Positions 44,201-54,557 of a stretch of 64,000 nt of DNA are shown in pieces (positions within the stretch are counted from its first letter, which is position 1; each line of letters begins with the position of its first letter). Under the pieces are notes generated by a model. That model worked only from the letters and a program-made list of their open reading frames with translations, was not told where the DNA came from and searched no databases. Both the position numbers and the translations under genes were made by a program. The stretch is taken from positions 2,728,001-2,792,000 of the forward strand of contig NZ_LT629772.1 of assembly GCF_900105385.1 (NCBI RefSeq), given 5' to 3'. The stretch is from Microlunatus soli. Its GTDB lineage: Bacteria > Actinomycetota > Actinomycetes > Propionibacteriales > Propionibacteriaceae.

Positions 44201-46601
44201 GACTTTCGAGCCGGATTTTGTCGAAGAGTTCCCGACGGCTGGCGCGCAGTTGCTCGCCCCGTCGGAGATCATCACCAGCGAGTTCACCGATGAGGAGCGC
44301 TCGGAGCAGCGGCACTGGGTTCTCGCGTCCGTGCAGAAGCTGCCGAACGACTTGCCGCACTTGGTCACGGAAGTTGTTGAGCGCAATCCCGGCTGCGATG
44401 CGTGCAGAGTCGTCCCTGCTGTCGGTGAAGACGATCGTCCTCGATTCCGCCGCGTCAGAGCCCAGGCTACGGAAAAGTTGGGACACCGCCATTTGGTTGA
44501 GCTGCGCGCGACCTGAAGTGTGTGCCCGGATTGGCGACCGGACGTTTCCGGCGAAGTACACAGCTGCGTCGTGGTTGTCCTGACTCCCACCGCAGCGAGG
44601 GCAGGCTTCCGGAAGCGCGGGCAGGGCCAGCCCACTGTCATCGCCCGCATTGTGGCTAAGAACCACCGCTGGGATGCCGTCAGGAAAACTGCCAAGGGTG
44701 AGCGAACCGAGTTTCGGATTCCAGGTTGCCGCACCGAAGTTGGTCTCGATCGTGGCCTGATTCTCGTCTATGTCGGCAGGGAGCTTGTGCCGGTTTGGGG
44801 CGTCGGGAACGGGCGAGCCGAGCCACAGCCATCGGTACTCGTCATCGTTCCTCCGGTAAACGAAGTCGCCGGAGTTCTCACCGGGCGTAACCGGAGTGGT
44901 GGACAGCACCACAGCGCCGCGACCGGGCCGCTCGACGACGTAACCGCCGAGGCTTACGTCGCCACACTCGAAGCAGTACAGGAGTTCAAGTACGCGTGCG
45001 CCACACTCAGCGCACGTGGACCGTGGCGTGTCATACATCCGACCGACTCGCCGTGGCTCTGAGCCGGTGCCACCAGGGCAACCGGGATCAGAGCAGGCCC
45101 AGAGCCCACGCATCCCTCGCATCATCACATGACCGCGGAACGGGATTGCGGGCTTGGCGACGTCGCCGAGACCGGCGAGCATCGCCCCCAGCGCCGTCGG
45201 TGCAAGTGGGTCGTCCGCGAAGAGGCGGGTCGCCACTGTGTCGATACGCGTTGCCTTCGGACGGCTATCGTCTTGGTTCATGCACGCTGCCGCAATGGTG
45301 TCCGCCCATCGATCCCTCGTCGCGACATCTCCAAGCTCGTTCGGCGAGATGCTCAACACCTCCGCCGCGGTTGGCTTCTCGCCAGAAACGAGTGATCGTG
45401 GCTGTCCCGGTTCGATTACGAAGGACGTACGGTCGACGCCGAAAAAGCGTTCTAGATACTCCAGACCCGAGTCGTCTCCGGGGAGTGAGGCGCTCGTCGC
45501 GATGATTCTGAATTGATCGGACGACGGCTCGAGTCCAAGCCGCGATGCGAGGTTTCGCACAACCATGCCGACTTCGGCACCGGTGCTGCCGCGGTACAGG
45601 TGCAGTTCATCGACGACCAGGGTGAAAACATGATCGGACGATTGCTGAAGCCAGCGTCGCGTCGACTCGAAGATTGGCTCCTCGACGTCGCGCATCAGCA
45701 TCACGTTGAGCATCGAGTAGTTCGTTACTAAAACGTCGGGCGGAGTGGCGATCATGTCCCAGCGGGTGATGAGCTCGCCGGCGTAGGGGTCCTGGAACTG
45801 AGCAATGAGATCCGGGTCGTTGAACTCAGCAAGCTTGGCGTTCAAACGCGATAGATCACGCATGTCCCGGGCCGCATCTGCGGTCGCCGGCCCGGAAGCC
45901 TTTCCAGTCGGGATTCCACCTGAACCCGGCGTCGCACCAGTGTAGCGACCGAACCATAGATCAATCGGTGATTCCTGATTCCGGAGACCTCGCACAGCTC
46001 GTCGAAGCCGCGCAACTTGGTCTTCGACCAATGCGTTAGTCGGATAGAGGATCACCGATCGGACCGCCGCCGGGCTTGCGTCGACGGCTCGTGTCGGTCG
46101 CCAGTTATCAGCCTGCCGGCTCAGATCCCACCACTCGTGAATCGACGTGAGAGGTGTCCCCGTCCGCTTCTCGGCCACGATCCGGGTAAGGAGCGGAATC
46201 AGGAAGGACTCGGTCTTTCCAGAACCAGTGCCCGATGTTACAACGGGATTGTGAGAGATGCTCTTCGCGAAATGCGTCGCGAGCGCGGCCGCCTGATGCT
46301 TGCGCAGCATCACATCCGGGAGCTCGTCAGGGGTCACACCAAAGACTGCCCGGAGTACATCGCCGAGATCACGGGCGTCGACTCTCGCCTGCCTCGCGGC
46401 CTCGTCGACAGGTGCAACCCCATCGTAGGGAAGCACAGGCTCAAGCATGAGCGGTGCGAACAGGTTCCCTTGGCCTTCGAGTAGAAGACGCCGTCGCTCG
46501 TTGCTGAGCAGCTGGTCTCGTAAGGCATAGGCGGTATCGATATAGCGGAGGAACGCGTCTTGGAGCTCGTCGGCGATCTTCACTGGAGTTGGAAATGGCA
46601 T
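41250..46601 (-). CDS. Large DEAD/DEAH helicase with DUF1998-like C-terminus (Druantia DruE-like)
   Basis: 1783 residues from the ATG at 46601, 5 bases after the stop of the 987-residue gene (an earlier in-frame ATG at 46712 lies inside that gene). Motor motifs: Walker [10 protein letters not shown] (near 123-131), DELH in [11 protein letters not shown], motif III TSASL, then [14 protein letters not shown] and the second-domain motifs TMEVGVDIG and QRVGRAGR. Cysteine clusters ([39 protein letters not shown]) and the end [24 protein letters not shown] fit a DUF1998-type domain. Length and layout match DruE of Druantia better than the shorter DISARM DrmA. Cytosolic antiphage helicase. Base composition is less GC-rich than the flanks. 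Confidence 0.8.
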   Translation of the reverse strand: MPFPTPVKIADELQDAFLRYIDTAYALRDQLLSNERRRLLLEGQGNLFAPLMLEPVLPYDGVAPVDEAARQARVDARDLGDVLRAVFGVTPDELPDVMLRKHQAAALATHFAKSISHNPVVTSGTGSGKTESFLIPLLTRIVAEKRTGTPLTSIHEWWDLSRQADNWRPTRAVDASPAAVRSVILYPTNALVEDQVARLRRAVRGLRNQESPIDLWFGRYTGATPGSGGIPTGKASGPATADAARDMRDLSRLNAKLAEFNDPDLIAQFQDPYAGELITRWDMIATPPDVLVTNYSMLNVMLMRDVEEPIFESTRRWLQQSSDHVFTLVVDELHLYRGSTGAEVGMVVRNLASRLGLEPSSDQFRIIATSASLPGDDSGLEYLERFFGVDRTSFVIEPGQPRSLVSGEKPTAAEVLSISPNELGDVATRDRWADTIAAACMNQDDSRPKATRIDTVATRLFADDPLAPTALGAMLAGLGDVAKPAIPFRGHVMMRGMRGLWACSDPGCPGGTGSEPRRVGRMYDTPRSTCAECGARVLELLYCFECGDVSLGGYVVERPGRGAVVLSTTPVTPGENSGDFVYRRNDDEYRWLWLGSPVPDAPNRHKLPADIDENQATIETNFGAATWNPKLGSLTLGSFPDGIPAVVLSHNAGDDSGLALPALPEACPRCGGSQDNHDAAVYFAGNVRSPIRAHTSGRAQLNQMAVSQLFRSLGSDAAESRTIVFTDSRDDSARIAAGIALNNFRDQVRQVVRQLLHGRENPVPLLRALLIGELAGDDLRRGEQLRASRRELFDKIRLESLGAADSADEEMIAAAEREAESLPWATLIHAAERVMLEVGVNPAGPGPSVAESEGDAPWYRAYEPPVRHAWEPLADAVARPIRQDRYRLTAKAVAEAVFDRASRDLESTRLGVVRARPPAPNSWGISAETAGDVLASVIRLLGIAKRFEGGYSARSNSTPKVVVTYLKRVAAKHQIDWQTLAANLGEFLRRSGIVDETWALKTQTGQDALELRTPGDTVWVCENCGTTHLHPSAGICTNEECPNGVLHEAEWSEEFDYYGWLASQPLRRMRVAELTGQTRLNDQRTRQRLFKGATLPAPAESALADPLDLLSVTTTMEVGVDIGSLRAVAMANMPPQRFNYQQRVGRAGRSGQPFSFAVTVSRDRAHDDYYFQAPEKMTAADPPPPFIDLSRPRIVRRVIAAELLRRAFLTAQNPPRRTSDSIHGTFGLTQDWPQRRAEVVAWLEASNDVPVVCARFSAYTALDADELDDWARNGLANDIDEAVGNPYFQHAELSELLANAGVLPMFGFPTRVRPLYSKQLRGAGDVDRHTVADRDLRMSITAFAPGAVVVKDGAEHLAVGFAAYNVIGKSTRAKDPLGAPFPIHRCVQVQCGSLDTRPTDESLRCSVCGEQMRAFSLYQPEGYRTIYSQPDYDDSHITPMYAGYSELSANTELGQETRLHGISLRLLEQAEVVAVNDNNRKLFDLSRQSDGSVIAQNRDLYRRPLPEFMRTGGQALDSAAIGEVRRTDVLLLGLDDLALPEGAVATLPWACPAGKGALLSFAELLRNAAKEYLDIEQSELEVGLQPALNSTTVSARVFLADALDNGAGYALELGEPATFGKLLTSIREDTGQRLREDPHGTACTSSCPGCLRNYENRFNHWALDWRLGLDVVDLVLGRSLDPSHWADRTAALMQSFAHGYGSHLRIEQHVVNGLPALVSPEGQGAAVVIGHPLWRHEDAHWNPNMRRAVTELRGRGLSHITVSDTYVLDRTPIKLFNALLESA

Positions 46602-46606
46602 GGTTC

Positions 46607-49570
46607 TCACCGACTTACTCGGTCGTAGATGATGTCCGCGATCTCTCGCGGCACTGATGGGTACTGAAGCATCCGGTGATTGACGATCTCTCGCGGCGCC
46701 CTGGCTGAGCAAAGAGCGAGCGCGCGCCCGTACAGCGCTGGCAGATCCGCGCCCAACGGCGTAACTACCGATCGACTGCGCGAATGGTAGCCAACCAAGG
46801 GATCACATGCCCACAGGTTTGCGATGTGTTTCACGATCTGCGCGTTGCCGAGTCCAATGGTTCCGTTCGCGATGTCGTCCGCTGTGCGGATCGCGTAAGT
46901 CGAGCCGAAATCTTTGAGTCGGTAGGCGCCGACTTTGACGAGTGACTCTGCCTGACGCCACGAGGCGGCAGACGTGTCCCAGAACTCCGCCGACCTGTGT
47001 GTCGGCACGATGACACGCTTGAGTGATTTCGCCACATCGCTAAGTGCAGGGAGCGCCTCAGCGATGTCCTTCGCTGGCGAAGCATCAAGCACGGTAAACC
47101 CCGCTTCCATCAAGGTCGAGACCGGTAACGTGCCGCAGACCTCGACGCGGGAGAGTTCAGCGTCAACTGTCGCAGCGACTTCGGCGTAGCCATCGAGCAA
47201 CCCCTTGAGCCGATCCAGCAGTGCACCGGAACGAGATCCGATGAGAACCCACCGATCGTCATCGGTCGGCACAAGAGTTGCCGTGTTTACAGCCCACTCC
47301 GTCACCTGGTGATAGGCGTCTCTAGCAACGTCGACATGCCCGACGACCTCAAGCCGCCGGAGGAAGGAGTCGGCGAACAGGCCGGAGCCTTCAATCTGAG
47401 CGGCGATCCGCTCGAATGTCCCGAGCGATCCGGTCCCGACATGATTCACCGCATCAAACGCGACCTCAAAGTCTGGCTCAGCCGACTCGGTCACCGGCGG
47501 GATCTTCGGAAGAACGACGGCTTTGGCTGCGGCATCCTTCTTCTTCGCAGCCCAGGGAGTGCCGGCGAAACGTCGCACGAGACCGCAGCCTGTGCATTCG
47601 CCTTCAATGCTCCGCGTAGGTGTTTGGCCCGCGAGCACGGGGGGAAGGAGGAACCTGTGCTTCCCGGTGACTAGACACGAGTCGCTCGCCGTCGGGGTAC
47701 CCACTCGCGTCTTCGCCGGCACCGCGGTGGACGGGCCTCGCTTCCTGGGCATGAACTCCGGCATGGGGGTTACAGCTTCGCCAACGAGCGAGTTGAGGCC
47801 AACGGTCCTCGCACCATTCACATGACTCGGCCACTTTGGAGGACCAGCGGTCAATGGCCAGCAAGGCGAGGAGTTAGGTGAGTAGACCAGGCGGATATCC
47901 ACCTCCTCGACCCTGAACTGCGGGGTGCGCGAGGAACGCAGCCTGAGGAGCGCCGTCGATGACGGCTTCGACGCCTCGTCAACGGACATCGCAATGACAT
48001 ACTCACCGTCAGATAGACCACGACCTACGAGCGGAAGGACTGCAAGCTCGCCAGTCTGAACAGACTCAGCTACGACCATGGCTGGGTCGATTCGGGTGCC
48101 GCGGTATACGCGGATGTGGATCGAAGACCCCCCAGCGGCGACAGCGACAACTTCGGGAGGTTCCAATGTGGACCACTTGCGAAGCAGGCCGGGAAGCACG
48201 AAGCCTCCTCGCAGCGTCAGGCTCGTCCGCGCGCGCGGGGCGAGCGGTAGGAGATCGAGATGCACCTGCCCTGTAGGAGCGGAGACAATCTGGACATGCT
48301 GGTAGACCAGCCATCCTTCTGGGTTGCCGGGTAGGTCAGCGAGCTCTTGCCAGCCCGGCCGGGCGTGAGAGTTGAGATGTGCCTCGACGCGCTGGCGTGC
48401 ATCGGACCTTGCTAAGACAACACTGTCCTCACCGAGCGATATGCGTTCGGCCTCGACAAACGCCCCTTGGAGGTCGTCCCACCGGAGCGGTGTTACGCGC
48501 TTCGGTCGGCGACCAAACGGTCGGCGGTCGTCCTCTCCGAACTCTCCCGCAAGCTGTTCGCCAATGAGAGAAGTCGCACTGACTCCCTCTACACCTGAGA
48601 GCCGCGTGGAACCACCCGGCCCGGAGATGGTCGGAACAATCGACTCCCCGTGCGCGAGCTGGAACCGAGCGCGGTCTGGCTCTTCTGACCGGTAAGGCAG
48701 CATCAAATTGAACTCAATCGACTTACGCGGGAAGGTCCGCAGGAAGGCCAGTAGACGCGTTGCGACAACGGGTCTTGCAGATGCGACCGCCTCGATCCCT
48801 GACCCGTCCCACGTTTCGAGTTCGAGACACGCGGCATCGACGATTCGCTGCCTGGCAGCCGGGACACGCCAGAGACTCGCGAGGTGCGAACTCAGAGGCA
48901 GGCTCGGATTTGCTGTTGCATAAGGTTCCATCGCGAGGCTCATGTCGTCTGGCGCGATACGCACACCGGGGGGCAGACCCTCGATCGCGAAGAGTTCGTG
49001 GAGACCGGCGCGATCATGCTGCCGGACAACCGCTTGCGACATCGGTAGCCCGATGAACGCATGTCCTCCGACCGCGTAGGCAGTCGGGATTCCTCGCTCG
49101 CCCTCCCATGCCTCCAGCCACGAGTTCAATGATCCCCACAGCAGATTGGCAATGCGACGGTAGTCGTTCTCGACTCTCTGGTGCTCGCTCGTGGGGACAT
49201 GAAGCATCCGATGCAGCCTTGAGTAGTAGTTGTGGGCGGCAAGGTCCCCATCCGCTTGCATCTGCTCTGCGGCGATCGACAATACTACTAAGAGGGGGAG
49301 TGCCGGAGGTGTTTCGAGTGGCTGGCGTTGATGGTGTCGCGCAACCTCGGCCTGCCAATGAAACGGGGCAACCCCAGGCAAATTCAGTTGGAGCGATGAC
49401 GTGGCGACGGACGCTAGCCCGGCAAGCGTCTGGTCCTCAACCTCCGCAGCTTCAAGCACAGCACGGATGGTCTCGGCGTCCGCCAACGCGTAGACGGGCC
49501 GGCCGGCTTTCGATGGATCGAACATGACGTCAGCGATCGCCTCGCTCACGCGTTCGTACTCGGAACCCAC
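46607..49570 (-). CDS. 987-residue protein of the Druantia-like operon, function unknown
   Basis: Starts at a GTG with AAGGGAG 6 bases before it. I see no ATPase, nuclease or methylase motif. Visible: an alpha-rich N-terminal third with [11 protein letters not shown] and several Trp-rich stretches, a beta-rich middle (350-600), one CxxC pair (GECTGCG, near 700) preceded by [13 protein letters not shown] that could complete a zinc site, and a C-terminal part ending in [10 protein letters not shown]. Its place immediately before the DruE-like helicase is that of DruH in type III or DruG in type II Druantia; which it resembles, if either, needs profile comparison. Probably a DNA-recognition or scaffold subunit, by inference. 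Confidence 0.6.
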   Translation of the reverse strand: MGSEYERVSEAIADVMFDPSKAGRPVYALADAETIRAVLEAAEVEDQTLAGLASVATSSLQLNLPGVAPFHWQAEVARHHQRQPLETPPALPLLVVLSIAAEQMQADGDLAAHNYYSRLHRMLHVPTSEHQRVENDYRRIANLLWGSLNSWLEAWEGERGIPTAYAVGGHAFIGLPMSQAVVRQHDRAGLHELFAIEGLPPGVRIAPDDMSLAMEPYATANPSLPLSSHLASLWRVPAARQRIVDAACLELETWDGSGIEAVASARPVVATRLLAFLRTFPRKSIEFNLMLPYRSEEPDRARFQLAHGESIVPTISGPGGSTRLSGVEGVSATSLIGEQLAGEFGEDDRRPFGRRPKRVTPLRWDDLQGAFVEAERISLGEDSVVLARSDARQRVEAHLNSHARPGWQELADLPGNPEGWLVYQHVQIVSAPTGQVHLDLLPLAPRARTSLTLRGGFVLPGLLRKWSTLEPPEVVAVAAGGSSIHIRVYRGTRIDPAMVVAESVQTGELAVLPLVGRGLSDGEYVIAMSVDEASKPSSTALLRLRSSRTPQFRVEEVDIRLVYSPNSSPCWPLTAGPPKWPSHVNGARTVGLNSLVGEAVTPMPEFMPRKRGPSTAVPAKTRVGTPTASDSCLVTGKHRFLLPPVLAGQTPTRSIEGECTGCGLVRRFAGTPWAAKKKDAAAKAVVLPKIPPVTESAEPDFEVAFDAVNHVGTGSLGTFERIAAQIEGSGLFADSFLRRLEVVGHVDVARDAYHQVTEWAVNTATLVPTDDDRWVLIGSRSGALLDRLKGLLDGYAEVAATVDAELSRVEVCGTLPVSTLMEAGFTVLDASPAKDIAEALPALSDVAKSLKRVIVPTHRSAEFWDTSAASWRQAESLVKVGAYRLKDFGSTYAIRTADDIANGTIGLGNAQIVKHIANLWACDPLVGYHSRSRSVVTPLGADLPALYGRALALCSARAPREIVNHRMLQYPSVPREIADIIYDRVSR

Positions 49571-49663
49571 GGCAGTCTCCCTTGCACCACTCTGTTGGTC
49601 CCAAACCTAGCGAAGAACTCCGACATCGTGGGCGTCAACGGTCTCCGAATTTGTCGTGGCAGA

Positions 49664-51037
49664 TTATGCGGCAGAGTGCCGACTGCTCTCCATACCTACT
49701 GAGGGCTGGTCAAGACCACAGAGGAGCGGCTCAGCGATCGCACGTACTACCTCGGCGTTGACAGCGTTGCCGAGCGCCTTATATGCGCGCAGATCGCCAT
49801 CGGGAAGGGAGATCGGGCCCAGGCTCTGGAGCGCGGCGCACTCTGCCGGTGTCATATAGCGACGAATGCCGACAATATCTTTACCGAGGATCGGGACCTG
49901 GGTGTGCGTCATGGCGATGAGACTTGGAGCAGTGGAAGTCCGCTTTGCCCGGATACCCGAAGCTCGCACTTGCAGAACGTAGCTGTCAATCCGTCGTCGG
50001 CCGCCCTGCACGTTCCACTCGAACTTCTGAAGGCTCGACGAAAGATTCCACGGCTTCCACTCGTCGAGCCACGGATCGATCCATTTTATATTAGCCGAGT
50101 AGAACTGTCGGTTTTGGCGGATGAAGGCTTGTTTCCATGAGGGGAACTTGAGATCTGTCGTTCGACGCGCATGGCTCGGAAGGAGAACAGACTGATCGGC
50201 CTGCGTCAGCCCTTTCAGTTCGAACCCGAAACTGCCTAGGGCGTGATCCAAATCGCGCGGCCCTAGCTCCTTCCAGATCGCCGGGGGCGTGGCGTCCTCG
50301 TAGGGATACGTTGCCCGAAACTCCATTGACCATATAGGGAAAGACGGCAATTTCAACGACTTCGGAGCGCGCTTTAGAAAGTCGTCCCACATGTCAATGG
50401 CCTGCAATGTCTGAATCGGGATTTCTCGGACTGGCTTCGCCCGCCTATCCAAAACGCTGCCGATATCCGTCTTCTGCCGGGAGGGGGTCGGCCACTTATA
50501 CCCACCGAGTCCATCGAGCGAACCTACGAAATACGCTCGTTCCCGAATCTGGGGCACGCCGAATTCGTGCGGCGAGTATTTGTGCACATCGACTGCGTAG
50601 CCGAGGTCTTCGAGTTCCTTACGAATAATGCCAAGAGTATCGCCGTTTTGGTGACGCAGTATGTTCGGCACGTTCTCAAGGATGAAGCGACGGGGTCGCT
50701 TCTCCTTCAGAATCGCAAGCACTTTGAAGAACAGCTTACCCTGAAGCGTGTGGCCGAATCCAAGTTGCTCACCGGCCTTCGAAAATGGCTGACAGGGAAA
50801 GCCCGCCGTAAGAACGTCATGCTCGGGAACCTCTTGAGCAATCGCTGCTTCGTCCTCCAAATCGTCGACGTCGCCCCAAGGCTGGATATCAAAATTGACC
50901 TTGTATAAAGCGTTCAGCGTTGCATCCCACTCGGCCGCGAACACGCCGACGCCGCCAAGCTGTCGCAACGCGACGTGGAAGCCCCCGAGCCCGGCGAACA
51001 GGTCGATGAACCGGAAGGCTGCCGCCTCGTCGGCCAT
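49664..51037 (-). CDS. DNA (cytosine-5) methyltransferase (DruM-like)
   Basis: 457 residues; GGGAGGAG lies 6 bases before the ATG. C5-MTase motifs in order: I DLFAGLGG (12-19), IV GFPCQPFS with catalytic Cys82, VI ENV (121-123), VIII QIRERAYFVG (163-172), a target-recognition region of about 180-380, then IX/X with ALGNAVN near 428. It methylates a DNA cytosine with S-adenosylmethionine and would mark self DNA for the helicase system. No separate restriction endonuclease gene is adjacent, which speaks against a plain type II R-M system. 93 bases separate it from the next gene of the operon. Confidence 0.92.
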   Translation of the reverse strand: MADEAAAFRFIDLFAGLGGFHVALRQLGGVGVFAAEWDATLNALYKVNFDIQPWGDVDDLEDEAAIAQEVPEHDVLTAGFPCQPFSKAGEQLGFGHTLQGKLFFKVLAILKEKRPRRFILENVPNILRHQNGDTLGIIRKELEDLGYAVDVHKYSPHEFGVPQIRERAYFVGSLDGLGGYKWPTPSRQKTDIGSVLDRRAKPVREIPIQTLQAIDMWDDFLKRAPKSLKLPSFPIWSMEFRATYPYEDATPPAIWKELGPRDLDHALGSFGFELKGLTQADQSVLLPSHARRTTDLKFPSWKQAFIRQNRQFYSANIKWIDPWLDEWKPWNLSSSLQKFEWNVQGGRRRIDSYVLQVRASGIRAKRTSTAPSLIAMTHTQVPILGKDIVGIRRYMTPAECAALQSLGPISLPDGDLRAYKALGNAVNAEVVRAIAEPLLCGLDQPSVGMESSRHSAA

Positions 51038-51253
51038 GCGTGACTCCTCCCGTCAGAGGCCGCAACGATACTGCCATCTACCGACAGTTGATCGGATGCT
51101 CGCCGGCGGCTCCCGAGTAAACCGGAGAGCCATGACCAACGCAGCTCTTCGTCACCACTGACCTCTCGGCCGCGAACTGCTGCAGCACTGTCAGTCAGCG
51201 ACACCATCGCTCTCACGGTTGTTTCCCGGGCACGGTGTTGGGAATCGCCCCCC

Positions 51254-51487
51254 TTAGATGCCGGGGAAGGCCACTTCGATTGCCTCTTTTAGGAGGGCTG
51301 CGCGTTCCCTGTCAAGCTGAATCGTCTGGCTTACCTTCGGCTTCGACATGCGAGCATCCGACCCGTACGTCGATATCTGGAGCCAGCGGATGCCACCGGC
51401 CTGGAGGACGCTCCACTGGGCGTCTGTCTCGGTCGGGTGTGGAGAGCTGTCCGAACTCGTTTGGGTGAAGGTGCGGATGCGGGCCAT
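51254..51487 (-). CDS. Small conserved-looking protein at the head of the defence operon
   Basis: 77 residues: MARIRTFTQ..., a WLQISTYGSDAR strand pair and SQTIQLDRERAALLKEAI helix. I remember proteins of this pattern in many actinobacteria, often beside restriction-modification genes and sometimes misannotated as methionyl-tRNA formyltransferase; function unknown. TAGTTT lies 6 bases before the ATG with no ribosome site between, so the message may be leaderless. 216 bases separate it from the methyltransferase. Confidence 0.65.
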   Translation of the reverse strand: MARIRTFTQTSSDSSPHPTETDAQWSVLQAGGIRWLQISTYGSDARMSKPKVSQTIQLDRERAALLKEAIEVAFPGI

Positions 51488-51872
51488 GTCTGAAAACTAC
51501 TGGATGAGTTCGCTACGCGTACCTCGGAACAAGGGCGGCATCCTAAATCGATGCCGTTTGGGCCATTGCCCCGTGTCGTGGCAGCTGTCCAGAGACGACG
51601 TGGCACCAACCACAAGCTGCGGACCTTTTCGGGATCGCAACGGGTGGGGCGGCCGCCTTGGCGGAGCCCGTCGGGCCGTGCTCAGTTCGTTCTGACTGAG
51701 CCTCACTATATAGATCGATCACGGCAATGCCGGAGAACCCTGCGTGGCCGATTGCAGCCCCGCATCAAAATGGATAGCGTCCGCACCAAGTCCGCTTCGG
51801 CCCGACAGGCGCGTCTGCGACAAGCCTCCACCCGCTGCGGGAAGTCCGTCATGTCTTCCTGGGGTTTTCGTC
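51488..51872. other. Intergenic region between divergent defence genes
   Basis: No convincing gene. It must hold the promoters of the small protein (TAGTTT -10, minus strand) and of the DUF2075-type gene; an AT-rich CACTATATAGATCG near 51704 on the plus strand is a candidate -10 area for the latter. Confidence 0.4.
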
Positions 51873-53726
51873 GTGCCGCTCTTCCGCGGGTCCGTTCAGC
51901 ATCTTCGATCCAAGATCGACAACGGTTCCCTGGTGCCCACCTTGTCCGAGCAGTATCGCCACCAGTTGGGTCGTTCGGTCCCCGACAGCGAGGCGCGGTC
52001 CTGGGCGCGCAGCCTCGACGTGCTGTCGGCTGACCTGCTCGAGGCCGGGCTCGGCTCGGTCGAAGCGCTGGTGGAGTATCAACTGCCGCTGACCAGCAAG
52101 CGGGCCGACGTCGTGCTCTGCGGGACGCACCCGTCGACGGGGCGGGATCAGTACGTGGTGGTCGAGCTCAAACAGTGGAGCCGTGTGCAGATGCTCGACG
52201 GCACGGACAACGTCTGCCTCTTGGAAGGCCTCGGCGAGCAGCTCCATCCGCTGGAGCAGGTCCGCACCTACTGCACCCACCTCACCGACTTCATCGGCAC
52301 GTTGAGCGATGAGCCTGACGCCGTGTCAGGAGTCGCCTACCTCCACAACGCCACTGATCTCGATGTCGATGCGCTCTTCGAGTATCCGCAGGACGAGCTC
52401 GGCCGGCTGTTCACAGGACAGCGCCGCGGCGACTTTCACACGTTCCTCCAAAGCAGGCTCGACGGCAGCGCGGGTGTCGACGCGGCCGACCGCCTGCTGT
52501 CCTCGGCAGTGCGGCCGAGCAAGCAACTGCTCACCCTCGCAGCCGATGAGGTCCAGCAGAGGGAACAGTTCGTGCTCCTGGACGAGCAGCGAGTCGCGTA
52601 CGAGCTGGTGATGCGCGCGGTCGACTCGTCCTACCGCGCCAACACCAAGGAAGTGATCATCGTGACCGGCGGGCCGGGCTCGGGCAAGAGCGTCATCGCG
52701 CTCTCCCTGCTCGGCGAGCTGTCCCGGCGCGGTCGGACCGTGCTGCACGCGACCGGTTCCAGTGCCTTCACCCAGACACTCCGCAAGGTGGCCGGCAACC
52801 GCGCGCCGCGGGTGAAGCAGATGTTCAAGTACTTCAACCAGTTCGTCGACGCCGAGCAGAACGGTCTGGACGTGTTGATCTGCGACGAGGCGCACCGCCT
52901 TCGCGAGACCTCGGCCAATCGGTACACCGCGGCGCATCTGCGGACCGGCAAGGCCCAGGTCGCCGAGCTGATCGACGCCGCCCGGGTGCCGGTCTTCCTC
53001 CTGGACGAGCATCAGGTCGTCCGTCCTGGCGAGCTCGGGACGGTCGCGGACATCAAGGCTGCCGCGACACAGGTCGGTCTCACGACTCGTGTCGTCGAGC
53101 TCGACGGGCAGTTCCGCTGCGGCGGTAGCCGGGCGTACGAGACCTGGGTGCTCCGACTGCTCGGACTTGCGCCAGGAGGGCCGGCACGTTGGGACGGCGA
53201 CGAATCGTTCATCCTGCGTACCGCTGTTGGTCCGTCGGAACTGGAGAGTCTCCTGCGTAACCGCCTGGAGGCCGGATACGGCGCCCGCCTGGCAGCCGGT
53301 TTCTGCTGGCCCTGGAGCGACCCGATTCCTGGTGGTCTCAAGCTGGACGTGGAGATCGGCGACTGGCACAAGCCCTGGAACAACAAGAAGCAGACGTCGC
53401 ACGCCGGTGCGCCCGGAACTCCCTTCTGGGCCAGCGATCCGGCTGGCTTCGAGCAGGTCGGCTGCGTCTACACCGCGCAGGGCTTCGAGTACGACTACGC
53501 CGGTGTGATCATGGGCCCGGATCTCGTCTGGCGGACCGATCGATGGGTTGCCCGGCCGGAGCACAGCCACGACACCGCCGCCAAGCGCGGCACACCCGAG
53601 CAGTTCGACAGGGCCGTTCGTAACACGTACAAGGTCCTGCTCACCCGCGGGATGATCGGCACAGCCGTCTACTCCACTGATCCGGAGACCCAGCACCTCC
53701 TCGACGAACTCATCCCGCAGCGTTAG
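51873..53726 (+). CDS. DUF2075-type helicase with N-terminal PD-(D/E)XK nuclease-like domain
   Basis: 617 residues from a GTG at 51873 (PLFRGSVQHLRSKI is the usual opening of the family); the open frame before it is Pro/Arg-rich and looks non-coding. The N-terminal domain has RADVVL (near 78) and VVVELKQW (near 97), the D...ExK core of PD-(D/E)XK nucleases. Then a superfamily I P-loop: Walker A GGPGSGKS (about 265-272), Walker B LICDEAHRLRE, a Gln-Arg motif ELDGQFRCGG, and near the end QGFEYDYAGVIMG and NTYKVLLTRG. Such proteins occur in defence islands and probably cut or unwind invading DNA. 14 bases before the MazG-like gene. Confidence 0.82.
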   Translation: MPLFRGSVQHLRSKIDNGSLVPTLSEQYRHQLGRSVPDSEARSWARSLDVLSADLLEAGLGSVEALVEYQLPLTSKRADVVLCGTHPSTGRDQYVVVELKQWSRVQMLDGTDNVCLLEGLGEQLHPLEQVRTYCTHLTDFIGTLSDEPDAVSGVAYLHNATDLDVDALFEYPQDELGRLFTGQRRGDFHTFLQSRLDGSAGVDAADRLLSSAVRPSKQLLTLAADEVQQREQFVLLDEQRVAYELVMRAVDSSYRANTKEVIIVTGGPGSGKSVIALSLLGELSRRGRTVLHATGSSAFTQTLRKVAGNRAPRVKQMFKYFNQFVDAEQNGLDVLICDEAHRLRETSANRYTAAHLRTGKAQVAELIDAARVPVFLLDEHQVVRPGELGTVADIKAAATQVGLTTRVVELDGQFRCGGSRAYETWVLRLLGLAPGGPARWDGDESFILRTAVGPSELESLLRNRLEAGYGARLAAGFCWPWSDPIPGGLKLDVEIGDWHKPWNNKKQTSHAGAPGTPFWASDPAGFEQVGCVYTAQGFEYDYAGVIMGPDLVWRTDRWVARPEHSHDTAAKRGTPEQFDRAVRNTYKVLLTRGMIGTAVYSTDPETQHLLDELIPQR

Positions 53727-53740
53727 GGCAGACTGAACGG

Positions 53741-54085
53741 ATGGCTGATCTGATCGAGCTTCGCGACGGGATGCGTAGCTTCACCGAGGAGCGTGACTGG
53801 TCTCGGTTTCATGATCCGAAGTCGCTGATCCTGGCACTGGTCGGCGAAGTCGGCGAGCTCAGCGAGCTGTTCCAATGGCTGCCTGCCGAGACGGCGCAGG
53901 AGCTGGCCAACCGCGAGCCACTGCGGCCCCGCGCTGAGGAAGAGATCTCCGACATCTTGCTCTACCTCATCAGGCTGGCCGACGTCCTGGACATCGACCT
54001 CGGCGACGCCGCAGAACGCAAACTTGCGGCCTCATCACAGAAGCACACTCCTGGATCGCAGCCGCACAAGGTCATCCCGGGCTGA
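53741..54085 (+). CDS. MazG-like nucleotide pyrophosphohydrolase
   Basis: 114 residues, all helical. The Mg-binding acids of the family are in place: EVGELSELFQW (ExxE near 37-41) and EEISDILLYLIRLAD (ExxxD near 67-71). The short single-domain form resembles dCTP pyrophosphatase/iMazG, which hydrolyses dNTPs to dNMP and pyrophosphate. Fourteen bases after the DUF2075-type gene, so one transcript. Nucleotide depletion or removal of modified nucleotides in phage infection is a reasonable guess; housekeeping use is also possible. Confidence 0.85.
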   Translation: MADLIELRDGMRSFTEERDWSRFHDPKSLILALVGEVGELSELFQWLPAETAQELANREPLRPRAEEEISDILLYLIRLADVLDIDLGDAAERKLAASSQKHTPGSQPHKVIPG

Positions 54086-54557
54086 AGCGCCATGCCGAGT
54101 ATCTCAACCGGCGCGGGAATCTCACGCTCTCTACTACTACGGCTACAACATCCCTGCATCGATCAAGGACTTCAGCGTAAAGTCGAGCACTACTGCGAGT
54201 CCGACATCGTTCTGACCCGACACCCCAGAGTGTGAAAGGCTTCGAACTCTCCCGGCTCGAGCTGGGGGATGATCTTGTCGGCCTTGTGCCGGAGCGACGG
54301 CACGACCGCGTCGCTGCCCAACCAGAATTCACCGAGCTCTGATCGGTGGACCGGGTAGCCGCTCGGTCAACCGTCGGCAGGTTCGAAGGACGCACCCGAG
54401 GGCAGCGGCCGCCCCCACAGCGCCTGGTGATACCTGTGCAAGGTAGCGCTTCCCCAGTCCGGGTCCTTGCCCGGTCAGGTATCCGTTCGGAAGTCGTACG
54501 TCGTGTCGATCATCGGCATCATTACCCTCCTCAGACTCAGACTTCGGTACAACTCTG
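54086..54557. other. Gap without a callable gene
   Basis: Only short frames are seen: a 36-codon plus-strand frame (54232-54342, starting VKGFELSRLEL) and a minus-strand piece of about 25 codons (GLAVVLDFTLKSLIDAGML, ending near 54146). Either could be decayed gene remains at the right edge of the defence island. No repeats or integrase. Confidence 0.35.

Noticed and set aside
46602-46712. Helicase start at 46712
   Set aside because: It would overlap the 987-residue gene by over 100 bases with no ribosome site; the ATG at 46601 follows that gene's stop by 5 bases.
41250-51037. DISARM interpretation
   Set aside because: There is no separate DrmB (DUF1998) and no phospholipase-D DrmC gene, and the helicase is much longer than DrmA. 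Kept as the second choice, to be settled by profile search.
49664-51037. Plain type II restriction-modification system
   Set aside because: No endonuclease gene is coupled to the methyltransferase; its operon partners are the large unknown and the helicase.
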